From Nocardia sp. NRRL S-836 (lineage in GTDB: Bacteria > Actinomycetota > Actinomycetes > Mycobacteriales > Pseudonocardiaceae), in NCBI RefSeq assembly GCF_001279525.1, contig NZ_LGDY01000080.1, positions 62,001 to 126,000 of the forward strand: a DNA stretch of 64,000 nucleotides, given 5' to 3'. The position numbers were made by a program, and so were the translations under genes. Shown one piece after another: positions 43,222 through 51,800 of the stretch. The stretch's first letter is position 1, and every line of letters begins with the position of its first letter. The notes beneath the pieces were generated by a model that was not told the origin of the DNA, did not search any database, and saw nothing but the letters and a program-made list of their open reading frames with translations.

Positions 43222-44286
43222 TTACCCGCCAAGCACTTCAGCGGCGAGGCGAGTTCCCTCCACCCGTGCCGCGATCTTGGCGAACGCGATGTCGCGCGAC
43301 GTGGACGTGTCGTCGGCGAACGGGGCGAAGCCGCAGTCGTCGCACGTGCCGAGCTGCTCGGCCGGGAGGTACCGCGCCGCCTCCAGCACGCGGTCCCGGA
43401 CCTGCTCCGGTGTCTCGACGACCGGATCGATCGGGTCGATCACGCCGACGAAGACCCGCTGACCGGGCCGCAGGTGCGAACGCACCACCTCCAGCACCCT
43501 GCCGGGGTCGGGCTCGCTCGCCAGCTGCAGGTAGAAGGCTCCGACGTGCAACCGGAACAACGACGGGAGCAGCTCGGCGTAGTCGACGTCCAGGCTGTGC
43601 GTCGAGTCCTGGTCGCCTCCCGGGCAGGTGTGCACGCCGATCCTCGCCCGCTCGGAGTCGGAGAACCGGTCCAGCACCTCGTTGTTCAGCGCGACGAACT
43701 GGTCGAGCAACCCCTTCGACGGGTCGAGCTTGACCGCCAGGCGCCCCTCGGTGAAGTCGAGCTGCACCGAGGTGGCACCGGCCTCCAGGCTGGACCGGAT
43801 GTCCGTCTCCGCCTGATCGGCCAGATCCGCGAGGAACGCTTCCCTCGGGTACCCCTCGACACCCCCCGCCGGGTACAGCAGGCTGAGCGCGGACGGGGCG
43901 ATGACCGGCTGCTTCACCGGCAGGTCGGTGTGCTTCTTCGCCTGGCGCACATAGCTTTCCGCAAAGGTGGCATACCGGAACGGCCCCTCGCTCAGCGAGG
44001 GCAGCGTCCTGGTGTGCCCGTCCGCGAACGGGATCACCACACCTTCCGGAACCAACGTGGTGACGCCCGCGACGGGGTACGTGGCGAAACTCGGCTTGAG
44101 CTGCTCGCCGTCCGTGATGACGGGAGAGCCCGTCGCCTCGAACCTCGCGATGGTGTCCTTCACCGCTTCTTCTTGCGCTGCTTGAAGTGCGGCGTCGTCA
44201 CCGCGCCCCCGGCCGCGGTCTTCCAGCGCCTGGACCAGGCTCGGCGGCCTCGGGATGCTGCCGATCGGTTCGGTGGGAATTGTCAT
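43222..44286 (-). CDS. Cobalamin-independent methionine synthase-like protein (MetE C-terminal domain)
   Basis: 354 aa from ATG 44286, preceded by GGGGAGGA. It is a single TIM-barrel protein resembling the catalytic C-terminal half of MetE. Landmarks are TEPIGSIPRPPSL at the start, the catalytic region GVHTCPGGDQDSTHSLDVDY and LGTCDDCGFAPF, which supply His/Cys zinc ligands. Full MetE has about 750 aa; these short proteins (MesD/core-MetE like) transfer methyl groups from varied donors to thiols or homocysteine. It is the first gene before a His-rich membrane protein. The substrate is unknown. Confidence 0.82.
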   Translation of the reverse strand: MTIPTEPIGSIPRPPSLVQALEDRGRGRGDDAALQAAQEEAVKDTIARFEATGSPVITDGEQLKPSFATYPVAGVTTLVPEGVVIPFADGHTRTLPSLSEGPFRYATFAESYVRQAKKHTDLPVKQPVIAPSALSLLYPAGGVEGYPREAFLADLADQAETDIRSSLEAGATSVQLDFTEGRLAVKLDPSKGLLDQFVALNNEVLDRFSDSERARIGVHTCPGGDQDSTHSLDVDYAELLPSLFRLHVGAFYLQLASEPDPGRVLEVVRSHLRPGQRVFVGVIDPIDPVVETPEQVRDRVLEAARYLPAEQLGTCDDCGFAPFADDTSTSRDIAFAKIAARVEGTRLAAEVLGG

Positions 44287-44415
44287 AGCGATCGTCCTCC
44301 CCGATCGCAACGTAGCACCGCGCCACGAGGCTCGGAACCGGACGAACACCTTTGCACCCGTACGGTTGAAACCTCGCCCGGAAGAGGCGCTGTGCCTCGA
44401 CGACCGGCTGCGTGA

Positions 44416-45087
44416 TCAGGCGACCAGGTTCAGCCAGGCCTCGGCCAGGGCGCTGTGTCCGGCCGGGGTCGGGTGGATGCCGTCGTCCGACCAGCGGTCC
44501 GGCTCGCCCAGCTCGGCGAACAGGCGGTCGGCGGTGAGCAGCTCGGCGCCGTGCCGGGCGGCCAGCTCGTGGACAACCTCGATGTGCGGGTCCAGGCCGG
44601 CCCGCCACCGCTCGCGCTCGTCCGGGCCGATCCGCACCCGGTGGGGTCCGGTGTCGAGGTGCAGCTCACGCTCGATGACGCCCTCGACCGGCAGCAGGAA
44701 CGGCTCCACCAGGATCAGCGGTGTGCCCGTGAGCGGTGCCAGCAGGCGCTCGTAGGTGGCCGCGAACTCCCGCACCGGGGCCCGTCCGGCGCCGGGAACC
44801 ATCGCCGGCAGGTCGACGTCGTTGATGCCGACGAGGATCGACAGCACGTCCGGGCGGGCGTCGAGCACCTCCGCCTGCCAGCGGGCCTCCAGGTCGGCGA
44901 CCGTGTCGCCGGGGTAGCCGGTGTTGAGCCAGGTCATCGGGCGGTCGGGGTGCTCGAAGCACCACCGGCCGGCGACCTGCAGCGGGTAAGCGGCGCGGTC
45001 CCCGCCAGGCGGGCGCCAGAGGCTGGTGATGGAGTCACCGGTGAACATGACCCTGCTGCCGGAGTCGAGTGTGATCGTCATGGTCAC
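44416..45087 (-). CDS. SGNH/GDSL-family hydrolase
   Basis: 223 aa from GTG 45087 (ATG 45081 is nearly as good). The SGNH blocks are complete: block I VMFTGDSIT with the catalytic Ser, block III ILVGINDVD, and block V SDDGIHPTPAGHSAL with the catalytic Asp and His. No signal peptide is present. Family members deacetylate or hydrolyse esters of sugars and lipids. It is alone on its strand between two non-coding gaps of about 130 and 240 bp. A role in removing acyl groups from a glycoside is possible but unsupported. Confidence 0.87.
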   Translation of the reverse strand: MTMTITLDSGSRVMFTGDSITSLWRPPGGDRAAYPLQVAGRWCFEHPDRPMTWLNTGYPGDTVADLEARWQAEVLDARPDVLSILVGINDVDLPAMVPGAGRAPVREFAATYERLLAPLTGTPLILVEPFLLPVEGVIERELHLDTGPHRVRIGPDERERWRAGLDPHIEVVHELAARHGAELLTADRLFAELGEPDRWSDDGIHPTPAGHSALAEAWLNLVA

Positions 45088-45328
45088 GACCCCTGGTCCG
45101 ATGCGCTGACAGGCCCCGCACGCCGAACTGGCAGAGAACCGGTTGACGTGCCAGCTGACTCCCAGGCCGTTGGCAGAGATGTCCTTCAGGCCGTGCCGAC
45201 GTGGTTTTCCACCGGCGCGCCGTCAGCCGATGTCGGATGCTGCCGATGCGGTGCCTGACGATCGTGCGGACCCGCGTGTCGCTCCTACCTTCGGTTGAGG
45301 AAGTTCACCTCACCGAACAGGAGTCGTC

Positions 45329-45598
45329 GTGCGCGTGCTGTGCACCGTCACCGGATCGCCGTCCCACGTCCGTTCCATGCTGCCGTTCACCCGTGCGTTG
45401 CGCGCGGAAGGCCACCGCGTGCTGGTGGCCGTCCCACCCGAGCTCGCCGGGGTGCTGGCGGGCGAGGACGTCGAGGTAGCAGCTGTCTTCCCCAGCCTTC
45501 AGCGGTTCGTCACGGAACGGATCCAGTCGAAGGACACCGACCTGCCTCCGCTCGCACCTTCCGACACCACGGCAGCCCGACCCTCTGCGGGTGGCACA
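45329..45598 (+). pseudogene. Truncated glycosyltransferase (GT-B, natural-product type), N-terminal remnant
   Basis: From GTG 45329, with ACAGGAG upstream, a frame encodes about 60 residues typical of the N-terminal Rossmann half of antibiotic glycosyltransferases: VRVLCTVTGSPSHVRSMLPF, LRAEGHRVLVAVPPELAGVL. After roughly residue 65 the similarity fades, and past about 45600 the frame continues only as an Arg/Pro-rich shadow of the methyltransferase gene. The sugar-nucleotide-binding C-terminal half is absent. This appears to be a deletion remnant joined to the next gene. It indicates that a glycosyltransferase once stood here. Confidence 0.6.
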
Positions 45599-45614
45599 AC
45601 GGGGTGGAGGCGTC

Positions 45615-46463
45615 ATGGCCGGACGAGGACTGCCGACAGGCGTCGGCATGACGGCGTTGTACGTGGTGCTGGAACGCCGCGTGGAGAACGCGCGCACAGA
45701 TCGCCTGTTCCACGACCCGTTCGCCGCCCGCTTCCTGACCGCCCTGCGCGGCGCCCCGTCCATGGCCGCCACCGCCGCGTTCAGCAACGTGTCCGGTTTC
45801 CTGCGCGGCTACATCCCGCTCCGCACCTGGTTCTACGACACCTGTGCGCTTGAGGCCGCCCGCACCACCTGCCGCCAGGTGGTGCTGCTGGGCGGCGGCT
45901 TGGACACGCGCGCCTTCCGGCTCCAATGGCCCGAGGGCACCAGAGTGTTCGATGTGGACAGTCCCGCGATGCTCGCGCTGCAAGCGGACGTGGTCGCCTC
46001 CGCCCACCCGACCTGCTACCGCAGCCCGGTTGCGGTCGAGGACCTGTCCGGCCTGCGGACGGCTCTGCACTCGGCGGGCTTCAACCCGGACGAGCCGACC
46101 GCGTGGGTGCTGGAGGGCTTGCTGTCACGGTTGAGCGAAGCGGAGAACGACGAGGTGATGGCGGAGATCACCGGTCTGTCCGCCTCCGGGAGCAGGCTGG
46201 TGGCAGACCACTTCAACCACGCGATACGCCGCAACCCGCGCTTCTGCGTGGCGGAGCAGCTGCTGACGGTCCTGGGGCCGATCTGGAAGTCCGCGAAGGA
46301 CGACGTGATCGCCTGGCTCGCCACCTACGGCTGGAACGCCCAGGTGATGTCCCCCGACCGCCCCGCGGCGACCGCGGCCCGCCGCCTGCCGCCGGTGCTG
46401 GACCGGCACCTGGTGGACCCGGGACGCGTGTGGTTCGTGCGCGCGGCCATCACCCGGCCGTGA
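45615..46463 (+). CDS. SAM-dependent O-methyltransferase, LCM/PPM1-like family
   Basis: 282 aa from ATG 45615 with GTGGAGG upstream. Typical landmarks of the leucine-carboxyl-methyltransferase-like family: RTDRLFHDPFAARFLTA near the N-terminus, the SAM motif VVLLGGGLDTRAFRLQWP, the acidic FDVDSPAML and WVLEGLLSRLSEAEND. Many members methylate carboxyl or hydroxyl groups of polyketides. It directly follows the glycosyltransferase remnant and may have been coupled to it. Substrate unknown. Confidence 0.83.
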   Translation: MAGRGLPTGVGMTALYVVLERRVENARTDRLFHDPFAARFLTALRGAPSMAATAAFSNVSGFLRGYIPLRTWFYDTCALEAARTTCRQVVLLGGGLDTRAFRLQWPEGTRVFDVDSPAMLALQADVVASAHPTCYRSPVAVEDLSGLRTALHSAGFNPDEPTAWVLEGLLSRLSEAENDEVMAEITGLSASGSRLVADHFNHAIRRNPRFCVAEQLLTVLGPIWKSAKDDVIAWLATYGWNAQVMSPDRPAATAARRLPPVLDRHLVDPGRVWFVRAAITRP

Positions 46464-46546
46464 CCTGGCCTTCCGCGACGCGCGAACTTCCTCCTTTCGT
46501 GTCATCCACCGCAGATTCCTCCCGGAATTGCCTGACACTGGGCATC

Positions 46547-47218
46547 ATGGCGATCACTCGACGTATGTTTGTCGGCGGCGCGATGGCGGCGCCCGTTCTC
46601 GCGCAGCTGCACGGAGAGGCATCCGCGAACGCGAGTCCGACGGCTGACGCGACGTTCACCCTGCTGGATGGGCTGGGTGAGATGCGGCTGACCGATGTCG
46701 CGCGCGAGCGGCTCGCGACGCAGCAGATCGAGGTGCAGGCCTTGGCGCCGGCCACCGCCATCACGGGGGCTGACGGCACGACCGTTGTGGGCGTCAAGCT
46801 GCCGCCCGAGTACAGCACGGGCTCGATCAGCCCGGTGGGACAGCCCGCGAAGGGTTCCGGACGCGCGCTGGGCGGGGTGGTCCTGCGCAACTCGAAGGCG
46901 CGGATGGAGATCGCCGGCATCCGGGCGTCGGTTCCCGACGGGCGGGTCTTCGCGTTCTTGAAGATCAACGACCAGTGGGTCGGCGAGCTGCCGTTGTACG
47001 CCAGCGACGTGAGTGCGGTGCGGCTGTCCGTGCAGCCGGGGGCGCCGGGGCAGCCGACCGTGATCAAGGGCAGCGACATCCCGATCACCCCCACCCAGGA
47101 GGGCGTGGACGCCTTCACGAAGGCGTTCGGCGTTGCGTTGTTCGCCGTGACGGACACGGTGTTCACTGCGACGGGTGGGGGTCGCGCGTGGCCCCTGCCG
47201 TCCTCGCTGCCTGCCTGA
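46547..47218 (+). CDS. Tat-exported protein, function unknown
   Basis: 223 aa from ATG 46547; the ribosome site is weak. Residues 1-29 (MAITRRMFVGGAMAAPVLAQ, then LHGEASANA) form a twin-arginine signal with a short hydrophobic core and an Ala-x-Ala cleavage site. The mature domain is probably beta-rich (ALGGVVLRNSKARMEIAGIR, VFAFLKINDQWVGELPLY) and reminiscent of HtaA-like domains, but I cannot assign it. Tat export usually implies folding or cofactor insertion before transport. It ends before a strong bidirectional hairpin. Confidence 0.65.
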   Translation: MAITRRMFVGGAMAAPVLAQLHGEASANASPTADATFTLLDGLGEMRLTDVARERLATQQIEVQALAPATAITGADGTTVVGVKLPPEYSTGSISPVGQPAKGSGRALGGVVLRNSKARMEIAGIRASVPDGRVFAFLKINDQWVGELPLYASDVSAVRLSVQPGAPGQPTVIKGSDIPITPTQEGVDAFTKAFGVALFAVTDTVFTATGGGRAWPLPSSLPA

Positions 47219-47235
47219 CCATCCCGAAAGGACGA

Positions 47236-47273
47236 ACACCGGCGCACGGAGGGTTCTCCCGGTGCGCCGGTGT
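47236..47273. terminator. Bidirectional 12-bp hairpin between convergent genes
   Basis: ACACCGGCGCAC (47236-47247) and GTGCGCCGGTGT (47262-47273) pair perfectly around a 14-base loop, between the Tat-protein stop (47218) and the aldehyde-dehydrogenase stop (47280). Confidence 0.8.
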
Positions 47274-47279
47274 CCGGTG

Positions 47280-48878
47280 TCAGTTCATGCCGATGACGGC
47301 TTCCCACGGATGGGTCCTGGTCGTGGCGATGGCGACGGCTTGGAGGCGGCTGGCGCGCAGGAACGGGTAGGCGGCCTCGCCGTGAGTACCTCCGCTGTGC
47401 CCGGTGCCGCCGAGGCCGGGCGTGTACGGGACGTGGGCCATGTGGGAGTCGTTGACCTTGAGCACTCCCCCGTTGGTCACCGCCGTGGTGAACCGCTCGA
47501 TCACCTCTCGGCTCTCCGCCCACAGGGAGTTGCGCAGGCCGAACCTGTTGCCGTTGAGGAAGGCGGTGCAGCGGTCGAGCAGGTCCGGGCCGTCCTGCGG
47601 CACCACCACGGACAGCAGCGGGAAGAAGCACTCCTCCCGCACGGCGGCGAGGGTCTCGGCGAACTCGAAGCCGTTGACGCGCAACACGGTCGGTTCGATG
47701 AACAGTCCCTGGGCATCGGGTTCGCCGCGCAGGTTGACCTGCGCGCCGCCGCAGACCTTCGTGGCGCCGGCGCCCAGCGCCTCGTCGAGGCAGCGCCTGA
47801 AGGCCGTGGCGCGCAGAACGGGACTGAGCACCGTGTCGGAGTCTTCCGGGTCGCCCGGTCGCAACGCGGACGCGGCGTCGCGCAGCCGGGTGAGCAGCTC
47901 ATCGGCGATGGCGGGGTGGACGACGGCGTACTTCGGGCCGATGCAGGCCTGGCCCGAGGCGTAGAACGACTCGATCAGCGCCGCGGTGGCGTGGTCGAGG
48001 TCGGCGTCGTGCCACACCAGCAGGCCGTCGTTGCCGGACAGCTCCAGGATCGCCCGCTTGCCCCGCTCCACGCATTCGCGTTCCAGTGCCAGCCCGCGGG
48101 CGCTGGAGCCGAAGTAGTAGATGGTGTTCACCAACGGGCTGTTCAGCCACTGCCGCATGGTGACGTCGAAGTCGGCGCACAGCACGTTGATCGTTCCCGG
48201 CGGCGCACCGTGTGCCTCCAGCACCGGGATGATGATGTTGTGCAGCGCGTGTGCCAGCGAGCTGGCGCAGCTGCGCGGTACCCGGATGACCACGCTGTTG
48301 CCCGTCAGCAGCACCAGCGAGGCGATCAGCCCGTACAGCGGGATGTTGGCGGGCGGGTCGACGCAGACCACACCGTCGGGCTGGCGTTGCAGCACGATCG
48401 TGTGGTGCGGGGTGGTGATCTCCTGCCGGAGCAGGGAACGGGCCAGCTCCAGGCTTTCCGGGCGGACGAGGTCCAGCACCGCGTTGAGCTGGGCCTCCGC
48501 CAGCAGCCGCGGGCACCCCTCCATGCGCATCAGCCGTGCGAGCTCTTCGCGGTGTTCGAGGAACCCCTGGTACAGGTCGCCGATGCACGCCAGGCGGTCG
48601 GCGAACGGCACCAGGCGCAACCGTGCCGCTGCCTCGGCTGCCGCCCGCAGCGCTGCCTGCCCCTGTTCGGGTGTGGACAGCGCGACCGAGCAGAGGATGT
48701 GCGGGTGGGCGTGCAGCTCCTCCTCGGTGCCCTCGCGGAGCAGGCGGAACAGCGAGGTCGCGGTGGCCCCGTCCGGGTTCAGGACGGCGCGGACGCTCAT
48801 GCCGTACGCGCGTTCGTCGGTGTCCACGAACTCGCCGCCGATGTAGAGCGGGAAGTGCCTCACGGTCGTCTGGGTCAC
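47280..48878 (-). CDS. Aldehyde dehydrogenase-superfamily protein coupled to the PKS
   Basis: 532 aa from ATG 48878, overlapping the PKS stop (ATGA). ALDH landmarks are PLYIGGEFVDT, NIPLYGLIASLVLLTGNSVV, the turn FGSSARG, ELSGNDGLLVWHDADLDHA and the catalytic Cys near residue 310 in YASGQACIGPKYAVVH. The usual PWNFP is replaced by PPANIPL. The coupled PKS has no thioesterase or reductase domain, so this enzyme may release the chain reductively as an aldehyde, in the manner of acylating ALDHs, or oxidise an aldehyde product. That role is inferred from context only. Confidence 0.82.
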   Translation of the reverse strand: MTQTTVRHFPLYIGGEFVDTDERAYGMSVRAVLNPDGATATSLFRLLREGTEEELHAHPHILCSVALSTPEQGQAALRAAAEAAARLRLVPFADRLACIGDLYQGFLEHREELARLMRMEGCPRLLAEAQLNAVLDLVRPESLELARSLLRQEITTPHHTIVLQRQPDGVVCVDPPANIPLYGLIASLVLLTGNSVVIRVPRSCASSLAHALHNIIIPVLEAHGAPPGTINVLCADFDVTMRQWLNSPLVNTIYYFGSSARGLALERECVERGKRAILELSGNDGLLVWHDADLDHATAALIESFYASGQACIGPKYAVVHPAIADELLTRLRDAASALRPGDPEDSDTVLSPVLRATAFRRCLDEALGAGATKVCGGAQVNLRGEPDAQGLFIEPTVLRVNGFEFAETLAAVREECFFPLLSVVVPQDGPDLLDRCTAFLNGNRFGLRNSLWAESREVIERFTTAVTNGGVLKVNDSHMAHVPYTPGLGGTGHSGGTHGEAAYPFLRASRLQAVAIATTRTHPWEAVIGMN

Positions 48879-51800
48879 TGGTTGCCCTCGGTCTTGAAGT
48901 AGGTGGCCAGGGAACGGGCCAGGTCGTCGATGCCGCTGCTCGCGACCACCCGCATGACCGGGATCTCCCTGCCGAACCGGCGCCGCATCTTGGTGACCAG
49001 CTCGGCGCCCATCAGCGAGTCCACCCCCAGCTGGTCCAGCGGCCGGTTGCGGTCGATGCGGTCCGGTGCGACGCCGAGCACCTCGGCGAGCGACTTCACG
49101 ATGTGGTCGGCGACGAGCTCGATCGTCTCGTCCACCGACGCCTCCCGCAGCCGGGCGAGCAGGTCGTCGTCCTCGTCGTCAGCGGCCTGTTCACCGCCTG
49201 CCAGCTCGCCGAGCCTGGGTGTGGTGAGGTGGGAGTAGAGGCGGCGCAGGAACTGGCCGTCGTGGCTCCACACCAGCGCGACCTCGGGGCCGCCGACCAG
49301 GTCGTCCAGCGCCTGGCGCACCTGGCGCAACGGCAGCAGGGCCAGGCCCGCCCTGGTCACCGTCTTGGCGGTGGCCTCGTTGCGCGCGATGTAGCCGACC
49401 TCGGCGAGGGCACCCCAGGCGATCGTCTGCCCGGCCAGCCCCCAGGTGCGGCGGGCACGGGCCAGTGCTTCCAGGAAGAGGTTCCCGGCGCAGTAGGCGG
49501 CCTGCCCCGCGTTGCCGACCACGGCCGCCCCCGAGGAGAACATGAGGAACAGGTCGAGGTCGTGGCCACGGGTGAGGCGGTCGAGGACCATGGCGCCGGC
49601 CATCTTCGGCGCGAGAACGGCGCGGAACCGCTCCGGCGTCAGGTCCCTGATCATCGCGTCGTCGAGCACCATCGCCGCGTGCACGACGCCGCGCAGCGGG
49701 GCGCCACCGCCGTCGATGGAGTCGATGACGGCGCGCATCGCGGACTCGTCTGTCACGTCGGCGGCGTGCACGGTCACCGCCACGCCCCGTGCGGTCAGCT
49801 CGGCGACGAGGTCTCCGGCCTCCGGTGCGGCCGTTCCCCGCCGGTTCACCAGTGCGAGGTGTCCGGCCCCGCGGTCCGCGAGCCAGCGCGCCGTCTCGGC
49901 GCCGAACCCGCTCGCGCCGCCGGTCACCAGGTAGGTGCCGGACGGGTCGGGAGCGAAGCCGCTCGGCTGGGCGGCCCGCTCGACCGGTGGGCGCCGGTCG
50001 AAGGTGACGACCAGCTTGCCGATGTGCCGGGAGTGCTGGAGGGACCGGAACGCCTCGGCGGCCTGGGCGGCCGGGAACGCCCGGTACGGGACCGGGCGGA
50101 CAGCTCCCGACTGGACGTGCTCGATGATCTTGCTGTGCTCGGCGGCGATCTCCGGCAGGCGCTGGCTCCCCAGCTGGTCGACGTCCACGACGAAGTAGCT
50201 GATGTTGTTGCGCAACGGGAACAGCGAGACGTTGCGGTCGCTGTAGAGGTCGCGCTTGCCGAGCTCGACGAACCGGCCGCCGAACCGCAGCAGCTCCAGG
50301 CTGCGGCCGATGAACTCCCCGCCCAGCGAGTTGAGCACGACGTCGACGCCCTGCCCGTCGGTGACGGCGAGCACGTCGGCCACGAAGCTGAGACTGCGCG
50401 AGTCGAAGACGTGCTCCACGCCGAGCAGCCTGAGGAAGTCGCGCTTCTCCTCGGTGCCCGCGGTGGCGATCACCGTGGCACCCAGGTAGCGGGCGCACTG
50501 GAAGGCGGCCAGCCCGACACCACCGGCGGCGCCGTGCACCAGGACCGTCTCGCCCTTGGCGAGCTTGGCCTGGCGCACCAGCCCGTAGCTCGCGCTGATC
50601 AACGCGACGGGCATGGTCGCCGCCGAGACCAGGTCGATCCCGTCGGGCACCGGTCCCACCAGGTTCTCGTCGGCCAGCACGTGCGAGGCGAAGGACCCGG
50701 CGACGGACCCGAAGACCCGGTCACCCGGCCGGTACCGCGTCACGCCGGGGCCGACCGCCGTGACCACGCCCGCGCACTCGCCGCCGAGGTGCGTGCCGGT
50801 CATGCCGGCCTCCACCACCCACCCCGGCAGCAGTCCGACCGCGAGCAGCGCGTCGCGGTAGTTGATGCCCGTCGCGTGGACCTCGACGGCAACCTGACCC
50901 GGACCGGGTCGCGGCATCTCCGCGGCCACCCACGCCAGCTCGTAGGAGGGCCCCGCGTCCCGGGCGACGAGCCGGTACGGGGTGGCGGGGTCGTCGGCCG
51001 GTGGTGGCGGCAGGTCGCGCAGACGCGGCACGAACCGGCCCGACGCGGTGAGCACCACCTCGTCCTCGTTCGTGGGGTCGAGGAGCTCACGTGCGACCCG
51101 GTCGACCGGGACGTCACGCCCGGCCGAGACACGCCGGATGTCGATCAGGCTGTGTTCGGCGGCCACGGTGCGGGTGGCGCCCCAGAACGCCGCGTCGGCC
51201 GGGTCCGTCGCCCCTTCGGGCGCCGGGTTGGCCCCGCAGGGGCGGCTGACCAGCCACAGCCGCGTCACCGCGCCCGCGGGGAGCTCGGCCGACCTGACCG
51301 CGAGCGCGCGCACGAGCTCGAACCGCCGGGTGGTCGCCTCGACGGCGGCCAGCGGATCCCGCTCGGTCCCGGCGAGCACGAGCACCACGTCGGTCTCGGC
51401 GGCGGTGAACCAGTCAGCCGGGCCGCTGACGGCGGTCGTCCGCACCGCGTCGGCACCCAGCCCCGCGAGCCTCGTCGTGAGCGCGGCGGCCAGATCGTCG
51501 TCCGTGTCGTCCTCAGCGACGACCACGACACGGCTGGTCGGCGCGGTGCCCGGCGCTTCCGGCAGCGAGGCGGTGCGCGGCATCCTGCTCGCCGTCGTCA
51601 ACGAGCACAGCTCCCCTTCGAGCACCGTTCGCGCGGCATGGAAACCGTTGCCTGGCAGCAGATCACGCCACTGCTGAGCGGACAGCAACGGCGAGGCGGG
51701 CCGCAGGCCGAGATCGGTCATCGACCAGAACTCCGGCACCAGGCCGAACGGCAGGGCGAGCAGCACCGGGTCGTGGGCCTCGACGAACAGCAGGCGTCCG

